A DNA stretch of 64,000 nt, from contig NZ_CP015600.1 of the NCBI RefSeq assembly GCF_001647715.1, positions 6,324,001 through 6,388,000 of the forward strand, given 5' to 3'. The position numbers and the translations under genes were made by a program. Origin of the DNA: Pseudomonas antarctica (GTDB lineage: Bacteria > Pseudomonadota > Gammaproteobacteria > Pseudomonadales > Pseudomonadaceae). The notes under the pieces were generated by a model that saw only the letters and a program-made list of their open reading frames with translations, searched no databases and was not told where the DNA came from. Positions 37,548 to 46,125 of the stretch are shown here, piece after piece; the stretch's first letter is position 1, and each line of letters opens with the position of its first letter.

Positions 37548-37990
37548 GCCAGATCGACATCCGCCAGGTGACTGCCGCCGACCACGGCGCCTGGTTACCG
37601 CTGTGGCAAGCGTATTTGACGTTTTACAACACCGAACTGCCGGACGCTGTCAGCCAAAGCACCTGGCAACGCCTGATCGACGCCAACGAGCCGACTCACT
37701 CGGCCCTCGCCTGGCAGGACGGCAAGGCAGTGGGCATGGTCAACTTCATCTACCACCGCTCAAACTGGAGCATCGAAAACGCCTGCTACTTGCAGGACTT
37801 GCTGGTGGACCCGGCGCAACGCGGCACCGGCGTGGGGCGTAAGCTCATCGAATTCGTCTACGCCACCGCCAAGGACGATGGCTGCTGCAAGGTGCATTGG
37901 CTGACTCACGAGACCAATGCCACGGCGATTCAACTGTATGAACGCATTGCCGAACGCCCCGGTTTCATTCAATTTCGCAAAGGTCTTTAA
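37544..37990 (+). CDS. GNAT-family N-acetyltransferase (PaiA-like position)
   Basis: This 148-residue GNAT protein has motif A L-L-V-D-P-A-Q-R-G-T-G-V-G-R-K-L near residue 90 and N-A-T-A-I-Q-L-Y-E near residue 125. Its ATG overlaps the PaiB-like stop codon, so the two are made together. A polyamine or amino-acid substrate is a guess from context (PaiB partner, polyamine genes 2-4 kb away). Confidence 0.85.
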   Translation: MSQIDIRQVTAADHGAWLPLWQAYLTFYNTELPDAVSQSTWQRLIDANEPTHSALAWQDGKAVGMVNFIYHRSNWSIENACYLQDLLVDPAQRGTGVGRKLIEFVYATAKDDGCCKVHWLTHETNATAIQLYERIAERPGFIQFRKGL

Positions 37991-38000
37991 GGAGCGCAGC

Positions 38001-38672
38001 ATGCCTATCTCACCCGCCGACTGGAAAGGCGTCCCCGCGCCCACGGTTCAATTGCTGGAAGGGCGCTACATCCGCCTGGAAAAACTCGACCCGGCCCGCC
38101 ATGGCGACGAACTGTTTCAAGCCCTTCATGGCCCCGGCGCCGACCCCAAGCTGTGGGACTATTTGCCCTACGGCCCGTTTGCCGAACGCGCCGCGTTTGA
38201 TACCTGGCTCAACAACCATGCCCAGCACAACGAACCGTATTTCTTCAGCGTAATCGACCGCGCCAGCGGCGACGTCCAAGGCATCCTCAGCCTGATGTCC
38301 ATCGTCCCGGCCCAGGGCCGTATCGAAATCGGTCACGTCACCTTCGGCGCGCCGATGCAGCGCTCACCGAAAAGCACCGAGGCCGTGTACTTGCTGGCCA
38401 AGTACGCTTTCGAACAGGGCTACCGTCGCCTGGAATGGAAGTGCAACAACGGCAATGCTCGCTCCAAATACGCGGCCGAGCGCTTGGGGTTCAGTTTTGA
38501 AGGCGTATTCCGCCAGCACATGGTCGTGAAGGGGCAGAACCGCGATACGGCGTGGTATTCGATCCTGGATTCGGAATGGCCAAAGGTCGCGGCTGGCTTT
38601 GAAGCGTGGTTGTCCGAGGCGAATCAGAGTGGGGACGGCCAACTGAAAACACTGGCCGAGTGCCGAGCCTGA
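38001..38672 (+). CDS. GNAT-family N-acetyltransferase (RimJ/RimL type)
   Basis: This 223-residue protein of the larger RimL-like subgroup has R-Y-I-R-L-E-K-L near residue 27, H-V-T-F-G-A-P-M-Q-R-S-P (115-126), and W-K-C-N-N-G-N-A-R-S-K-Y-A-A-E-R-L-G-F, with motif B, near residue 155. It starts 10 bases after the previous gene with an AAGGAG ribosome site, completing a three-gene operon (paiB-like, GNAT, GNAT). The substrate is unknown. Confidence 0.85.
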   Translation: MPISPADWKGVPAPTVQLLEGRYIRLEKLDPARHGDELFQALHGPGADPKLWDYLPYGPFAERAAFDTWLNNHAQHNEPYFFSVIDRASGDVQGILSLMSIVPAQGRIEIGHVTFGAPMQRSPKSTEAVYLLAKYAFEQGYRRLEWKCNNGNARSKYAAERLGFSFEGVFRQHMVVKGQNRDTAWYSILDSEWPKVAAGFEAWLSEANQSGDGQLKTLAECRA

Positions 38673-38760
38673 CGCTCACTGACAACACAGAACCACACTT
38701 TAGATCGTCAGCGATTTCAAACGATGGGTTCAGCCGCCTTTGCCCACCTTGCAGTCCAAC

Positions 38761-38829
38761 GCCTTCAAGGCATCACACCCATCCGCAACAACAGATGCGC
38801 TGACGGGGCAATGGCAGATGAGTTTTTAA
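38761..38829 (+). pseudogene. 3'-end remnant of an autotransporter gene
   Basis: A 25-base stretch (38805-38829) matches 23 of 25 bases with the last 25 bases, including the stop, of the intact autotransporter gene (40207-40231). In frame it reads L-T-G-Q-W-Q-M-S-F-stop against L-M-G-Q-W-K-M-N-F-stop. Upstream in the same frame a stop occurs at 38701 and no signal peptide or barrel is left. It looks like the tail of a deleted paralog. Confidence 0.55.
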
Positions 38830-38938
38830 TCGCGCCGGACTAGAGAAAGCTCCCGCAAACCAAGGGTCGATTACCTGACAGTTATCACCCCGCTATCTCG
38901 CTAAATTCCCGGCCTCATTCATCAGAGGTCGGGATTAC

Positions 38939-40231
38939 ATGCCCTTTACACATCACAGACTTGCCCTTCTCATGGCCCTCGCGATCAGTGCCGCCAGCCT
39001 TCAATCCGCACAGGCGCAAGGTGATATCGCCTTCACACCCTACGTATTTGATCCCCTCCCGGCATTTAACAATGCGTGGTTTTACGCCCCGCCAGTGCAA
39101 GCGCCCTCCATCGACGGTTACCTCACTCGCCAGGCCACCACGCATAACGGCCTGCAGGTCGCCAAGGTCCTGGAGCCCGCGCTGAGTCGCCTACTGGAAT
39201 CCGGTGAGTTGACCAGAAGACAGATCAACGCACTGGAACGGTTCGGTGACGATCTTGCTGCCCAACCCGGAGGAGTCGGTGCAGTTCTCGAACAATTGGC
39301 GGGCAGCCAAAATGCCAATCTGGCTGGCGCAACCCAGGCCATCACCGGAAAAATCAGCAACCAATTGCTCTCAACCCTGCGCACGCTGCCCACCAATGAC
39401 GATGGCCACTTTTGGGTGCAAGGCCTGGGCGACGACGGCAAGCTCGACAAACAGAACGGCAGCGACGGGCTCAAACATGACACCAAAGGCCTGATGCTGG
39501 GCGCCGATTGGGCGGTGGCTGACGCCTGGCGAGTCGGTGTGATGGGCGCAAAATCCTCCAGTGAGCTTCAAGCTCAACGCTTTCGGGCCGAACTCGACAG
39601 CTTGCACCTGGGCGGTTACGCCGTGCGCCAGGACGGCCCTTTGGCCCTGCGCCTGGGGGCGATCTACAGTGCCCATACCGGGGAGAACAAACGCAGCGTC
39701 AACCTGCTTGATTACAAAGAGCAGCTCAAAGGCCGTTACAACGCCCAAAGCCAAAGCGTATTTTCCGAACTGGGCTATCAACTGGGCAGTGCAGACTTAC
39801 GCGTGGAGCCCTTCGCAGGCCTCGGCTATCAGCGCTATCACCGCGGCAGTTTCAAAGAAAGCGGTGGCCTGACCGCGCTGAACACAGGCTCACAAACCCA
39901 GCAGAACCTGAGCAGTAACTTTGGCCTTCGTCTGGCAACGGTGTATCGGTTCGACAACCGGATGAGCCTCACACCCCACGTGAGTACGAGCTGGAAACAC
40001 CTCTACGGCGAAGTCGATAGCCAGGTGCGCCAATCGTATCGCTACACGCCCGGACTCATTGATGGTTTCACCCTCAACGGCACCTCGCTGGACCGTAATA
40101 GCCTGGATATGCAGGCGGGCCTGGACCTCGCCTTATCCAGCCAACACACCGTCGGCCTGACCTATAACGCACAAACCGGCAGCCAAAGCCAAAGCCAGGG
40201 CCTGATGGGGCAATGGAAGATGAATTTTTAA
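38939..40231 (+). CDS. autotransporter beta-barrel protein with short passenger
   Basis: This 430-residue protein has a signal peptide ending at A-Q-A-Q (residue 27), a short helical passenger or linker (about 28-150), and a C-terminal autotransporter barrel (about 155-430). The barrel contains alternating strands such as W-V-Q-G-L-G-D and the terminal G-Q-W-K-M-N-F with the final phenylalanine needed for outer-membrane insertion. The passenger is too short for a classical adhesin or protease. It may be an outer-membrane barrel with a plug, or a remnant of a longer autotransporter. A terminator for the opposite strand follows. Confidence 0.85.
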   Translation: MPFTHHRLALLMALAISAASLQSAQAQGDIAFTPYVFDPLPAFNNAWFYAPPVQAPSIDGYLTRQATTHNGLQVAKVLEPALSRLLESGELTRRQINALERFGDDLAAQPGGVGAVLEQLAGSQNANLAGATQAITGKISNQLLSTLRTLPTNDDGHFWVQGLGDDGKLDKQNGSDGLKHDTKGLMLGADWAVADAWRVGVMGAKSSSELQAQRFRAELDSLHLGGYAVRQDGPLALRLGAIYSAHTGENKRSVNLLDYKEQLKGRYNAQSQSVFSELGYQLGSADLRVEPFAGLGYQRYHRGSFKESGGLTALNTGSQTQQNLSSNFGLRLATVYRFDNRMSLTPHVSTSWKHLYGEVDSQVRQSYRYTPGLIDGFTLNGTSLDRNSLDMQAGLDLALSSQHTVGLTYNAQTGSQSQSQGLMGQWKMNF

Positions 40232-40256
40232 CGGCGCCCAGCGATAAATTCGAGGC

Positions 40257-40283
40257 AAAAAAAAGGGGAGCACCTGCCCCCCC
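40257..40283 (-). terminator. intrinsic terminator after pycB
   Basis: On the minus strand GGGG and CCCC with inner GC pairs form a hairpin, followed by eight T residues. It also lies just behind the convergent autotransporter gene. Confidence 0.8.
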
Positions 40284-40313
40284 GAGGATTAAGCGATAGT
40301 GTCGAAGGCTGAA

Positions 40314-42122
40314 TCAGCCTTCGATTTCAATCAGGATTTCGCCAGGATTGACCCGGTCGCCCTTGGCCACATGAACGGCGGTCACCTTGCCGGCGATCGC
40401 GGCCTGCACTTCGGTTTCCATCTTCATGGCTTCGGTAATCAGCACGGCCTGGCCGGCCTTGACCACGTCGCCTTCCTTGACCAGCACGTCGACGATATTG
40501 CCCGGCATCGCGGTGCTGACATGGCCCGGCTCAGTGGCGTGCTTGCGCTTGCTACCGCCGCTGCTGACAAACTCGTTGAGCGGTTCGAACACCACTTCTT
40601 CCGGCATGCCGTCGATGGACAGGTAGAAGTGACGCTTGCCTTCGGCCTTCACGCCAACACCCGTAATGTCGACACGGTAGCTTTCGCCGTGCACGTCGAT
40701 AACGAATTCGGTCGGTACGCCTTCGCCACCGGCACGGGCCACACCGCCGGCCTCAGGGATCGGCAACAGCACTTCCGGCGCCAGGGTGCCGGCGTCGCGT
40801 TCTTCGAGGAACTTGCGACCGATGTCGGGGAACATGGCGTAGGTCAGCACGTCTTCTTCGGACTTGGCCAACGCACCGATTTCGCCACGCAGCTTGGTCA
40901 TTTCCGGCTTGAGCAAATCAGCCGGGCGATGGTCGATCACTTCTTCGCTGCCGATGGCCTGGCGACGCAGTTTTTCGTTCACGGTGCCCGGCGCTTTGCC
41001 GTAGCCGCCTTGCAGGTAGAGCTTCACTTCGTTGGTGATGGTCTTGTAGCGCTCGCCGGCCAGTACGTTGAAGAACGCCTGGGTACCGACGATCTGCGAA
41101 GTCGGCGTCACCAATGGCGGGAAGCCGAGGTCTTCACGCACCCGTGGGATTTCGGCCAGCACTTCGCTCATGCGGTTGAGTGCGCCCTGCTCTTTCAACT
41201 GGTTGGCCAGGTTGGAAATCATCCCGCCCGGCACCTGGTTGACTTGCACACGGGTGTCGACAGCGGTGAACTCGCTTTCAAACTGGTGGTACTTCTTACG
41301 CACCGCGTAGAAGTACAGGCCGATTTCCTGCAGCAGTTCCAGGTCGAGACCGGTGTCGAACTCGCTGCCTTTGAGGGCGGCGACCATCGACTCGGTGCCA
41401 GGGTGGCTGGTGCCCCAGGCGAAGCTGGAAATGGCGGTGTCGATGTGGTCGGCGCCGTTTTCGATGGCCTTGAGTTGGCACATCGCAGCCAGACCCGCCG
41501 TGTCATGCGAGTGAATAAAGATCGGCAGGCTTTGCTCGGCCTTCAACGCTTTGACCAGTTCGCCAGTGGCGTACGGGGTCAACAGCCCGGCCATGTCCTT
41601 GATCGCCACCGAGTCGCAACCCATGGCTTCCATTTGCTTGGCCTGGGCCACAAACGCGCCGATGGTGTGCACCGGGCTGGTGGTGTAGGCGATGGTGCCC
41701 TGTGCATGTTTGCCGGCGGCTTTGACCGCTTCGATGGCTACGCGCAGGTTACGCACGTCGTTCATCGCGTCGAAGATGCGGAACACGTCGATGCCATTCA
41801 CGGCGGCCTTGGCGACGAAGGCTCTGACCACGTCGTCGCTGTAGTGGCGGTAGCCCAGCAGGTTCTGGCCGCGCAGCAGCATTTGCAGACGCGTGTTAGG
41901 CAATGCGGCGCGCAGTTTGCGCAGGCGCTCCCACGGGTCTTCTTTCAAAAAGCGTACGCAGGCGTCGAAGGTCGCGCCGCCCCAGACTTCCAGCGACCAG
42001 TAGCCGACTTTGTCGAGCTTGTCGCAGATCGGCAGCATGTCGTCGGTGCGCATGCGGGTGGCCAGCAACGATTGGTGGGCGTCGCGCAGGATGGTGTCGG
42101 TTACGAAGATCTTTTTAGTCAT
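40314..42122 (-). CDS. pycB: pyruvate carboxylase subunit B (carboxyltransferase + biotin carrier)
   Basis: This 602-residue protein has an N-terminal TIM-barrel carboxyltransferase domain (about 1-300) with D-T-I-L-R-D-A-H-Q-S and I-K-D-M-A-G-L, a PYC/OADA domain (about 300-460), and a C-terminal biotinyl domain with the biotin lysine 567 in E-A-M-K-M-E-T. It is often annotated oadA (oxaloacetate decarboxylase alpha) by similarity, but no beta/gamma sodium-pump subunits are present. With pycA upstream it makes a two-subunit pyruvate carboxylase that refills oxaloacetate. Confidence 0.94.
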   Translation of the reverse strand: MTKKIFVTDTILRDAHQSLLATRMRTDDMLPICDKLDKVGYWSLEVWGGATFDACVRFLKEDPWERLRKLRAALPNTRLQMLLRGQNLLGYRHYSDDVVRAFVAKAAVNGIDVFRIFDAMNDVRNLRVAIEAVKAAGKHAQGTIAYTTSPVHTIGAFVAQAKQMEAMGCDSVAIKDMAGLLTPYATGELVKALKAEQSLPIFIHSHDTAGLAAMCQLKAIENGADHIDTAISSFAWGTSHPGTESMVAALKGSEFDTGLDLELLQEIGLYFYAVRKKYHQFESEFTAVDTRVQVNQVPGGMISNLANQLKEQGALNRMSEVLAEIPRVREDLGFPPLVTPTSQIVGTQAFFNVLAGERYKTITNEVKLYLQGGYGKAPGTVNEKLRRQAIGSEEVIDHRPADLLKPEMTKLRGEIGALAKSEEDVLTYAMFPDIGRKFLEERDAGTLAPEVLLPIPEAGGVARAGGEGVPTEFVIDVHGESYRVDITGVGVKAEGKRHFYLSIDGMPEEVVFEPLNEFVSSGGSKRKHATEPGHVSTAMPGNIVDVLVKEGDVVKAGQAVLITEAMKMETEVQAAIAGKVTAVHVAKGDRVNPGEILIEIEG

Positions 42123-42136
42123 TGGTATCTCCTCAT

Positions 42137-42222
42137 AGCGGCAAGTCTCAAGCTACAAGCTGCAAGAAAAAGCCAATCTGCTTTTACTTGCCGCTTGTAG
42201 CTAAAGGCTCGCAGCTGTTTCA
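42137..42222. repeat. palindromic AGCTACAAGC-type repeat, copy 4
   Basis: AGCGGCAAGTCTCAAGCTAC and CTTGCCGCTTGTAGCTAAAG are inverted halves. It fills the pycA-pycB gap, like the three copies in the pho region. Confidence 0.8.
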
Positions 42223-42223
42223 T

Positions 42224-43639
42224 TCATAGGCCTGCGTGGGCGGCGATGGCGGCGGCGATGGCCAGGGCCAGCTCTTCGGGTTTGCGCTTGATCGAGTAGT
42301 TGGTCAGCTCAGGATGGCTTTCCACAAAGCTGGTGTTGAACTGGCCGCTGCGGAATTCCGGATTGCGCAGGATTTCCTGGTAGTAGGCGGCCGTGGTCTT
42401 CACGCCTTGCAGGCGCATGTCGTCCAGGGCACGCAGGCCGCGGTCCATGGCTTCTTCCCAGGTCAACGCCCATACCACCAGTTTCAGGCACATGGAGTCG
42501 TAGAACGGCGGGATGGTGTAGCCGGTATAAATCGCCGTGTCGGTGCGCACGCCGGGGCCGCCGGGCGCGTAGTAACGGGTGATCTTGCCGAAGCTTGGGA
42601 GGAAGTTGTTCTTCGGGTCTTCGGCGTTGATGCGGAACTGCAACGCGAAGCCACGGTGCTGAATGTCTTCCTGCTTCACCGACAACGGCAGGCCCGACGC
42701 GATGCGGATCTGCTCACGCACGATGTCGATGCCGGTGATTTCTTCGGTGATGGTGTGTTCCACCTGCACCCGGGTGTTCATCTCCATGAAGTACACCTCG
42801 CCCTCGGCGAGCAGGAACTCCACGGTGCCGGCGTTCTCGTAGCCCACGGCCTTCGCGGCGCGCACCGACAGGTCGCCGATGTAGGCGCGCTGTTCAGGGG
42901 TCAGCTGCGGGCTGGGCGCGATTTCGATGAGCTTCTGGTTACGGCGCTGGATCGAGCAATCACGCTCGAACAGGTGCACCACGTTGCCAAAGCTGTCACC
43001 GAGGATCTGCGCCTCAATATGCTTGGGATTGACGATGCATTTTTCCAGGAACACTTCCGCCGAGCCGAACGCCTTGGTGGCTTCGGATATAACGCGGGGG
43101 AACGCTTGTTCAAGTTCTTCGCGGCTGTTGCAACGACGGATACCGCGACCGCCACCACCGGAGGTGGCCTTGAGCATTACCGGGTAACCAATGCGGTCGC
43201 CTTCGGTCAGGGCTTCGGCGATGTCCGCAACGTTGCCTTCGGTGCCCGGCGTGACCGGCACACCGGCCTTGATCATGCTGCGGCGCGCTTCGGTCTTGTC
43301 GCCCATGCGGCGAATGACTTCTGCCGACGGGCCAATGAATTTGATGCCGCGTTCGGCGCAGATGTCCGCCAGCTCGGCGTTTTCCGACAGGAAACCATAG
43401 CCGGGGTGCAACGCATCACAACCGGTTTCCACCGCCAGGTTCACCAGCTTGCGCGGGTTGAGGTAACCGGCCAGGGGCTCGGCACCAATGCTGTGGGCTT
43501 CGTCGGCACGTTTGACGTGCAACGCATGGCGGTCGGCGTCGGAATAGACCGCGACCGAGCGAATGCCCATCTCGGCGCAAGCACGCACGATTCGTACGGC
43601 AATTTCACCACGGTTGGCGATCAGGATCTTTTTTATCAC
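42224..43639 (-). CDS. pycA: pyruvate carboxylase subunit A (biotin carboxylase)
   Basis: This 471-residue ATP-grasp enzyme carboxylates the biotin carried by PycB. It shows the N-terminal I-A-N-R-G-E-I-A-V-R, the glycine-rich ATP loop T-S-G-G-G-G-R-G-I-R-R near residue 163, F-M-E-M-N-T-R-V-Q-V-E-H near residue 286 and E-R-D-C-S-I-Q-R-R-N-Q-K. It is first in the operon with pycB, and the LysR gene diverges from it across a gap of about 200 bases rich in palindromes. Confidence 0.95.
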   Translation of the reverse strand: MIKKILIANRGEIAVRIVRACAEMGIRSVAVYSDADRHALHVKRADEAHSIGAEPLAGYLNPRKLVNLAVETGCDALHPGYGFLSENAELADICAERGIKFIGPSAEVIRRMGDKTEARRSMIKAGVPVTPGTEGNVADIAEALTEGDRIGYPVMLKATSGGGGRGIRRCNSREELEQAFPRVISEATKAFGSAEVFLEKCIVNPKHIEAQILGDSFGNVVHLFERDCSIQRRNQKLIEIAPSPQLTPEQRAYIGDLSVRAAKAVGYENAGTVEFLLAEGEVYFMEMNTRVQVEHTITEEITGIDIVREQIRIASGLPLSVKQEDIQHRGFALQFRINAEDPKNNFLPSFGKITRYYAPGGPGVRTDTAIYTGYTIPPFYDSMCLKLVVWALTWEEAMDRGLRALDDMRLQGVKTTAAYYQEILRNPEFRSGQFNTSFVESHPELTNYSIKRKPEELALAIAAAIAAHAGL

Positions 43640-43762
43640 TTGGAAATTCCCTTGAGCCGATTGCTGCGTTCTTCAACCCTTTGGATCCGGGTCGGCGCGT
43701 GACCAAATGTTTCATGACAGTCGCGAGACACACACTATGCGCACCGGAGGATTAACAAAAAT

Positions 43763-43798
43763 CAATAATTATTGGGTCGTGCATAAGTAAAGACTTAT
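43763..43798. promoter_or_regulatory. palindromes in the pycA-pycR divergent promoter
   Basis: A perfect 12-base palindrome CAATAATTATTG (43763-43774) and an inverted repeat ATAAG-6-CTTAT (43783-43798) sit between the two start codons in AT-rich DNA. They are candidate binding sites for the LysR protein. Confidence 0.5.
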
Positions 43799-43835
43799 AG
43801 TTGGCCGAACGGCCCCAGGCGAGAGCACTTAGATA

Positions 43836-44810
43836 ATGCGTAAGTCATTGATGCGTATGACATTACGCCAATTGCAGATTTTTAATGAAGTCTGTGATTT
43901 GCGTTCCTACAGCCGCGCAGCCGAAGAAATGTCCCTCACACAACCGGCCGTTAGCCTACAAATTCGCCAGCTGGAAGAACTGATCGGCCAGCCGCTGTTC
44001 GATTATGTCGGCAAAAAGCTCTACATGACCGAGGCTGCCGAAGCCTTGCAACGGGCCAGCCGCGATATTTTCGGGCGCCTGGAAAACCTCGATATGCAGC
44101 TGTCGGACATGCAGGGCTCGCTGCAGGGGCAGTTGAAACTGGCCGTGGAATCCAGCGCCAAGTACTTCGTGCCGCACCTGTTTGCCGCCTTCAAGCGCCA
44201 GCATCCGGAGGTGCAGCTGCACCTGACGGTGGTCAACCGGGCCCAAGTGATTCGCCGGCTTTCAGATAACCGGGATGACCTGGTGATCATGTCCATGGTG
44301 CCCCAGGACATGGGCCTGGAATTCCTGCCGTTTCTCAACAATCCGATCGTTGCCGTGGCGCCGCCCGATCATCCGTTGAGCCTGCAAGGACCGCTGCGCC
44401 TGCAGGACCTGGAGCCTTACACGCTGCTGATACGTGAACCGGGTTCCGGCACGCGACTGGCCTGCGAGGAGTACTTCAAGGAAAAACGCGTGCACTTCAC
44501 CCAAACGGTGGAGGTGGCTTCGGCCGAGGCGCAGCGTGAGTGTGTGAGCGCAGGGTTGGGCGTGGCGCTGCTGACGCGCCACGCGGTCAACCTGGAACTG
44601 GCCACCGGCGGGCTCAAGGAGCTGCCGGTGGAGGAACTGCCGCTGTACCGCAGTTGGTGCCTGGTGCAAGCCAAAGCCAAGCGCCTGTCACCGGTGGCCC
44701 ATGCGTTCCTGGGCTTTATCCGCAGCGAACGGGTGCAGATCAGCGCGTTGGCTGAACGCTTCGCTGGGCAGCCGCGGGTGCCTGCCAGTGGAGTTCCGGG
44801 TAGTCACTGA
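43836..44810 (+). CDS. pycR: LysR-family regulator of pyruvate carboxylase
   Basis: This 324-residue LysR protein has a winged helix-turn-helix at about residues 8-67 (Y-S-R-A-A-E-E-M-S-L-T-Q-P-A-V-S-L-Q-I-R) and the effector domain at about 95-300. It diverges from pycA, the arrangement known for PycR of P. aeruginosa, so control of pycAB is likely. The start at 43836 is uncertain; in-frame ATG codons at 43851 and 43857 are alternatives. Its last 71 bases overlap a small gene on the other strand. Confidence 0.88.
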   Translation: MRKSLMRMTLRQLQIFNEVCDLRSYSRAAEEMSLTQPAVSLQIRQLEELIGQPLFDYVGKKLYMTEAAEALQRASRDIFGRLENLDMQLSDMQGSLQGQLKLAVESSAKYFVPHLFAAFKRQHPEVQLHLTVVNRAQVIRRLSDNRDDLVIMSMVPQDMGLEFLPFLNNPIVAVAPPDHPLSLQGPLRLQDLEPYTLLIREPGSGTRLACEEYFKEKRVHFTQTVEVASAEAQRECVSAGLGVALLTRHAVNLELATGGLKELPVEELPLYRSWCLVQAKAKRLSPVAHAFLGFIRSERVQISALAERFAGQPRVPASGVPGSH

Positions 44811-44934
44811 TGCTCTGGAGCAATTGACGCTCCTCGCAACGGTCTTCGATTGCGCGACGGAACGCCATGCGGCGCTGGTCTTCCTGCTGACGACGGGTTT
44901 TGACGGTGCTGCTGTCTTCGTATTGCCGGGCCAT
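44740..44934 (-). CDS. small conserved protein, PA3496-like
   Basis: This 64-residue, highly charged protein has no signal peptide or membrane segment. It contains the compact basic helix V-K-T-R-R-Q-Q-E-D-Q-R-R-M-A-F-R-R-A-I-E, which I recall from a small Pseudomonas family (PA3496-like, sometimes described as a putative envelope-integrity protein). A GGGAG ribosome site lies before the ATG at 44934. Its 3' end overlaps the convergent pycR gene by 71 bases. The family assignment is from memory and the function is unknown. Confidence 0.6.
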   Translation of the reverse strand: MARQYEDSSTVKTRRQQEDQRRMAFRRAIEDRCEERQLLQSISDYPELHWQAPAAAQRSVQPTR

Positions 44935-45046
44935 TTTGAGTCTCCCAATGCGAGTACGGGGAGGTCAGGATGGGCGCGCGGGATGACGGTTTGGCGGCGC
45001 GGGGGTTACAGGACGATGAATCTTCGGAAACTGGCGCAAAGCCAAT

Positions 45047-45129
45047 GTGGGCTGGCTTGCGATAGCAGTGCATCAGCCACCCACTATGGCAACTGGCAGA
45101 CCGTAATCGCAGGCAAGCCAGCTCCCACA
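45047..45129. repeat. degraded REPIN, GCTGGCTTGCCTGCGAT subtype
   Basis: The right arm (GCAGGCAAGCCAGCTCCCAC) is intact, but the left arm has lost bases (GTGGGCTGGCTTGCGATAG), so the pairing is asymmetric. It lies between two minus-strand genes. Confidence 0.85.
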
Positions 45130-45153
45130 TGTTTGACCGCGTTCAGCCGCTGA

Positions 45154-46020
45154 TCAGTCGTCGAGGGCTTTGACGGATTTAGGCGAGAGACGAAGGCTGC
45201 GCAAGCTGCGCTTCACGCTCTTGAGGTGGTTGACCAGGCTCGGCCCGCGCGCCATGGCCACGCCCATCGCCAGCACGTCGATCACCACCAAGTGGGCGAT
45301 GCGCGAGGTCAACGGCGTGTAGATTTCGGTGTCTTCGTGCACATCGATCGCCAGGTTGACCGTGGACAGCTCCGCCAACGGCGTCTGGCTTGGGCACAGG
45401 GTGATCAGCGTCGCGCCGCTTTCACGCACCAGGTTGGCGGTAATCAGCAAGTCTTTGGAGCGACCGGACTGGGAAATGCAGATGGCCACGTCAGTCGGTT
45501 TCAGCGTGACCGCCGACATCGCCTGCATGTGCGGGTCGCTATAGGCCGCTGCGGTGAGCAGCAGGCGGAAGAATTTGTGCTGGGCATCCGCAGCAACGGC
45601 ACCCGACGCACCGAAGCCATAAAACTCCACGCGCTGCGCCTGGGACATCGCCGTCACGGCCTTCTGCAGCTCCACAGGGTCGAGCTTCTCGCGCACTTCC
45701 ATGAGGGTGTGCAAGGTGGTGTCGAAGATTTTCAGGCTGTAGTCGGCGACGGAATCGTCTTCGTGAATCGCAAACTGCCCGAAGCTCGCACCGGCCGCCA
45801 GGCTCTGGGCCAGTTTGAGTTTCAAGTCCTGGAACCCGGAGCAACCGATGGCGCGGCAGAAGCGCACGATGGTCGGCTCACTGATGCCCACGCTGTGGGC
45901 CAGGTCGGCCATGGAACTGTGCATCACAGCCGCAGGATCAAGCAGCACGTGATCGGCAACCTTGAGTTCCGATTTGCGTAACAGGTGGCGCGACTGGGCG
46001 ATATGTTGCAACAGGTTCAA
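45154..46020 (-). CDS. RpiR/HexR-family sugar-phosphate-responsive regulator
   Basis: This 288-residue regulator has an N-terminal RpiR-type helix-turn-helix (about 1-78, with H-S-V-G-I-S-E-P-T-I-V-R-F-C-R-A) and a C-terminal SIS sugar-phosphate-binding domain (about 120-250, with G-F-G-A-S-G and S-Q-S-G-R-S-K-D). HexR proteins repress glucose-catabolic genes and respond to KDPG. This is the paralog located near pycR in pseudomonads. A perfect palindrome lies 45-63 bases upstream of its start and may be its own operator. Confidence 0.9.
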   Translation of the reverse strand: MNLLQHIAQSRHLLRKSELKVADHVLLDPAAVMHSSMADLAHSVGISEPTIVRFCRAIGCSGFQDLKLKLAQSLAAGASFGQFAIHEDDSVADYSLKIFDTTLHTLMEVREKLDPVELQKAVTAMSQAQRVEFYGFGASGAVAADAQHKFFRLLLTAAAYSDPHMQAMSAVTLKPTDVAICISQSGRSKDLLITANLVRESGATLITLCPSQTPLAELSTVNLAIDVHEDTEIYTPLTSRIAHLVVIDVLAMGVAMARGPSLVNHLKSVKRSLRSLRLSPKSVKALDD

Positions 46021-46064
46021 AGGACAGGACTCTTGTTATTGGCGGGTGCCAGGGATGTAGCAAG

Positions 46065-46083
46065 CTTGTAGTTATACTACAAG
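46065..46083. promoter_or_regulatory. palindromic operator upstream of the HexR-like gene
   Basis: CTTGTAGT, TAT and ACTACAAG form a 19-base site with perfect 8-base arms. It resembles the TTGT...ACAA and TGTAnTnnAnTACA sites of HexR/RpiR regulators. Confidence 0.65.
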
Positions 46084-46125
46084 AATTGCCGTTTTGCCCG
46101 TCCGATGCATCACTAAATCGCCCTG

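Noticed and set aside
40314..42122. Reading pycB as oxaloacetate decarboxylase alpha (oadA)
   Set aside because: The domains are the same, but no beta or gamma sodium-pump genes are present and a biotin carboxylase gene is adjacent, which fits pyruvate carboxylase.
40299..42200. 633-codon plus-strand frame opposite pycB
   Set aside because: It is antisense to a gene with full carboxyltransferase and biotin motifs, so a codon-bias artefact.
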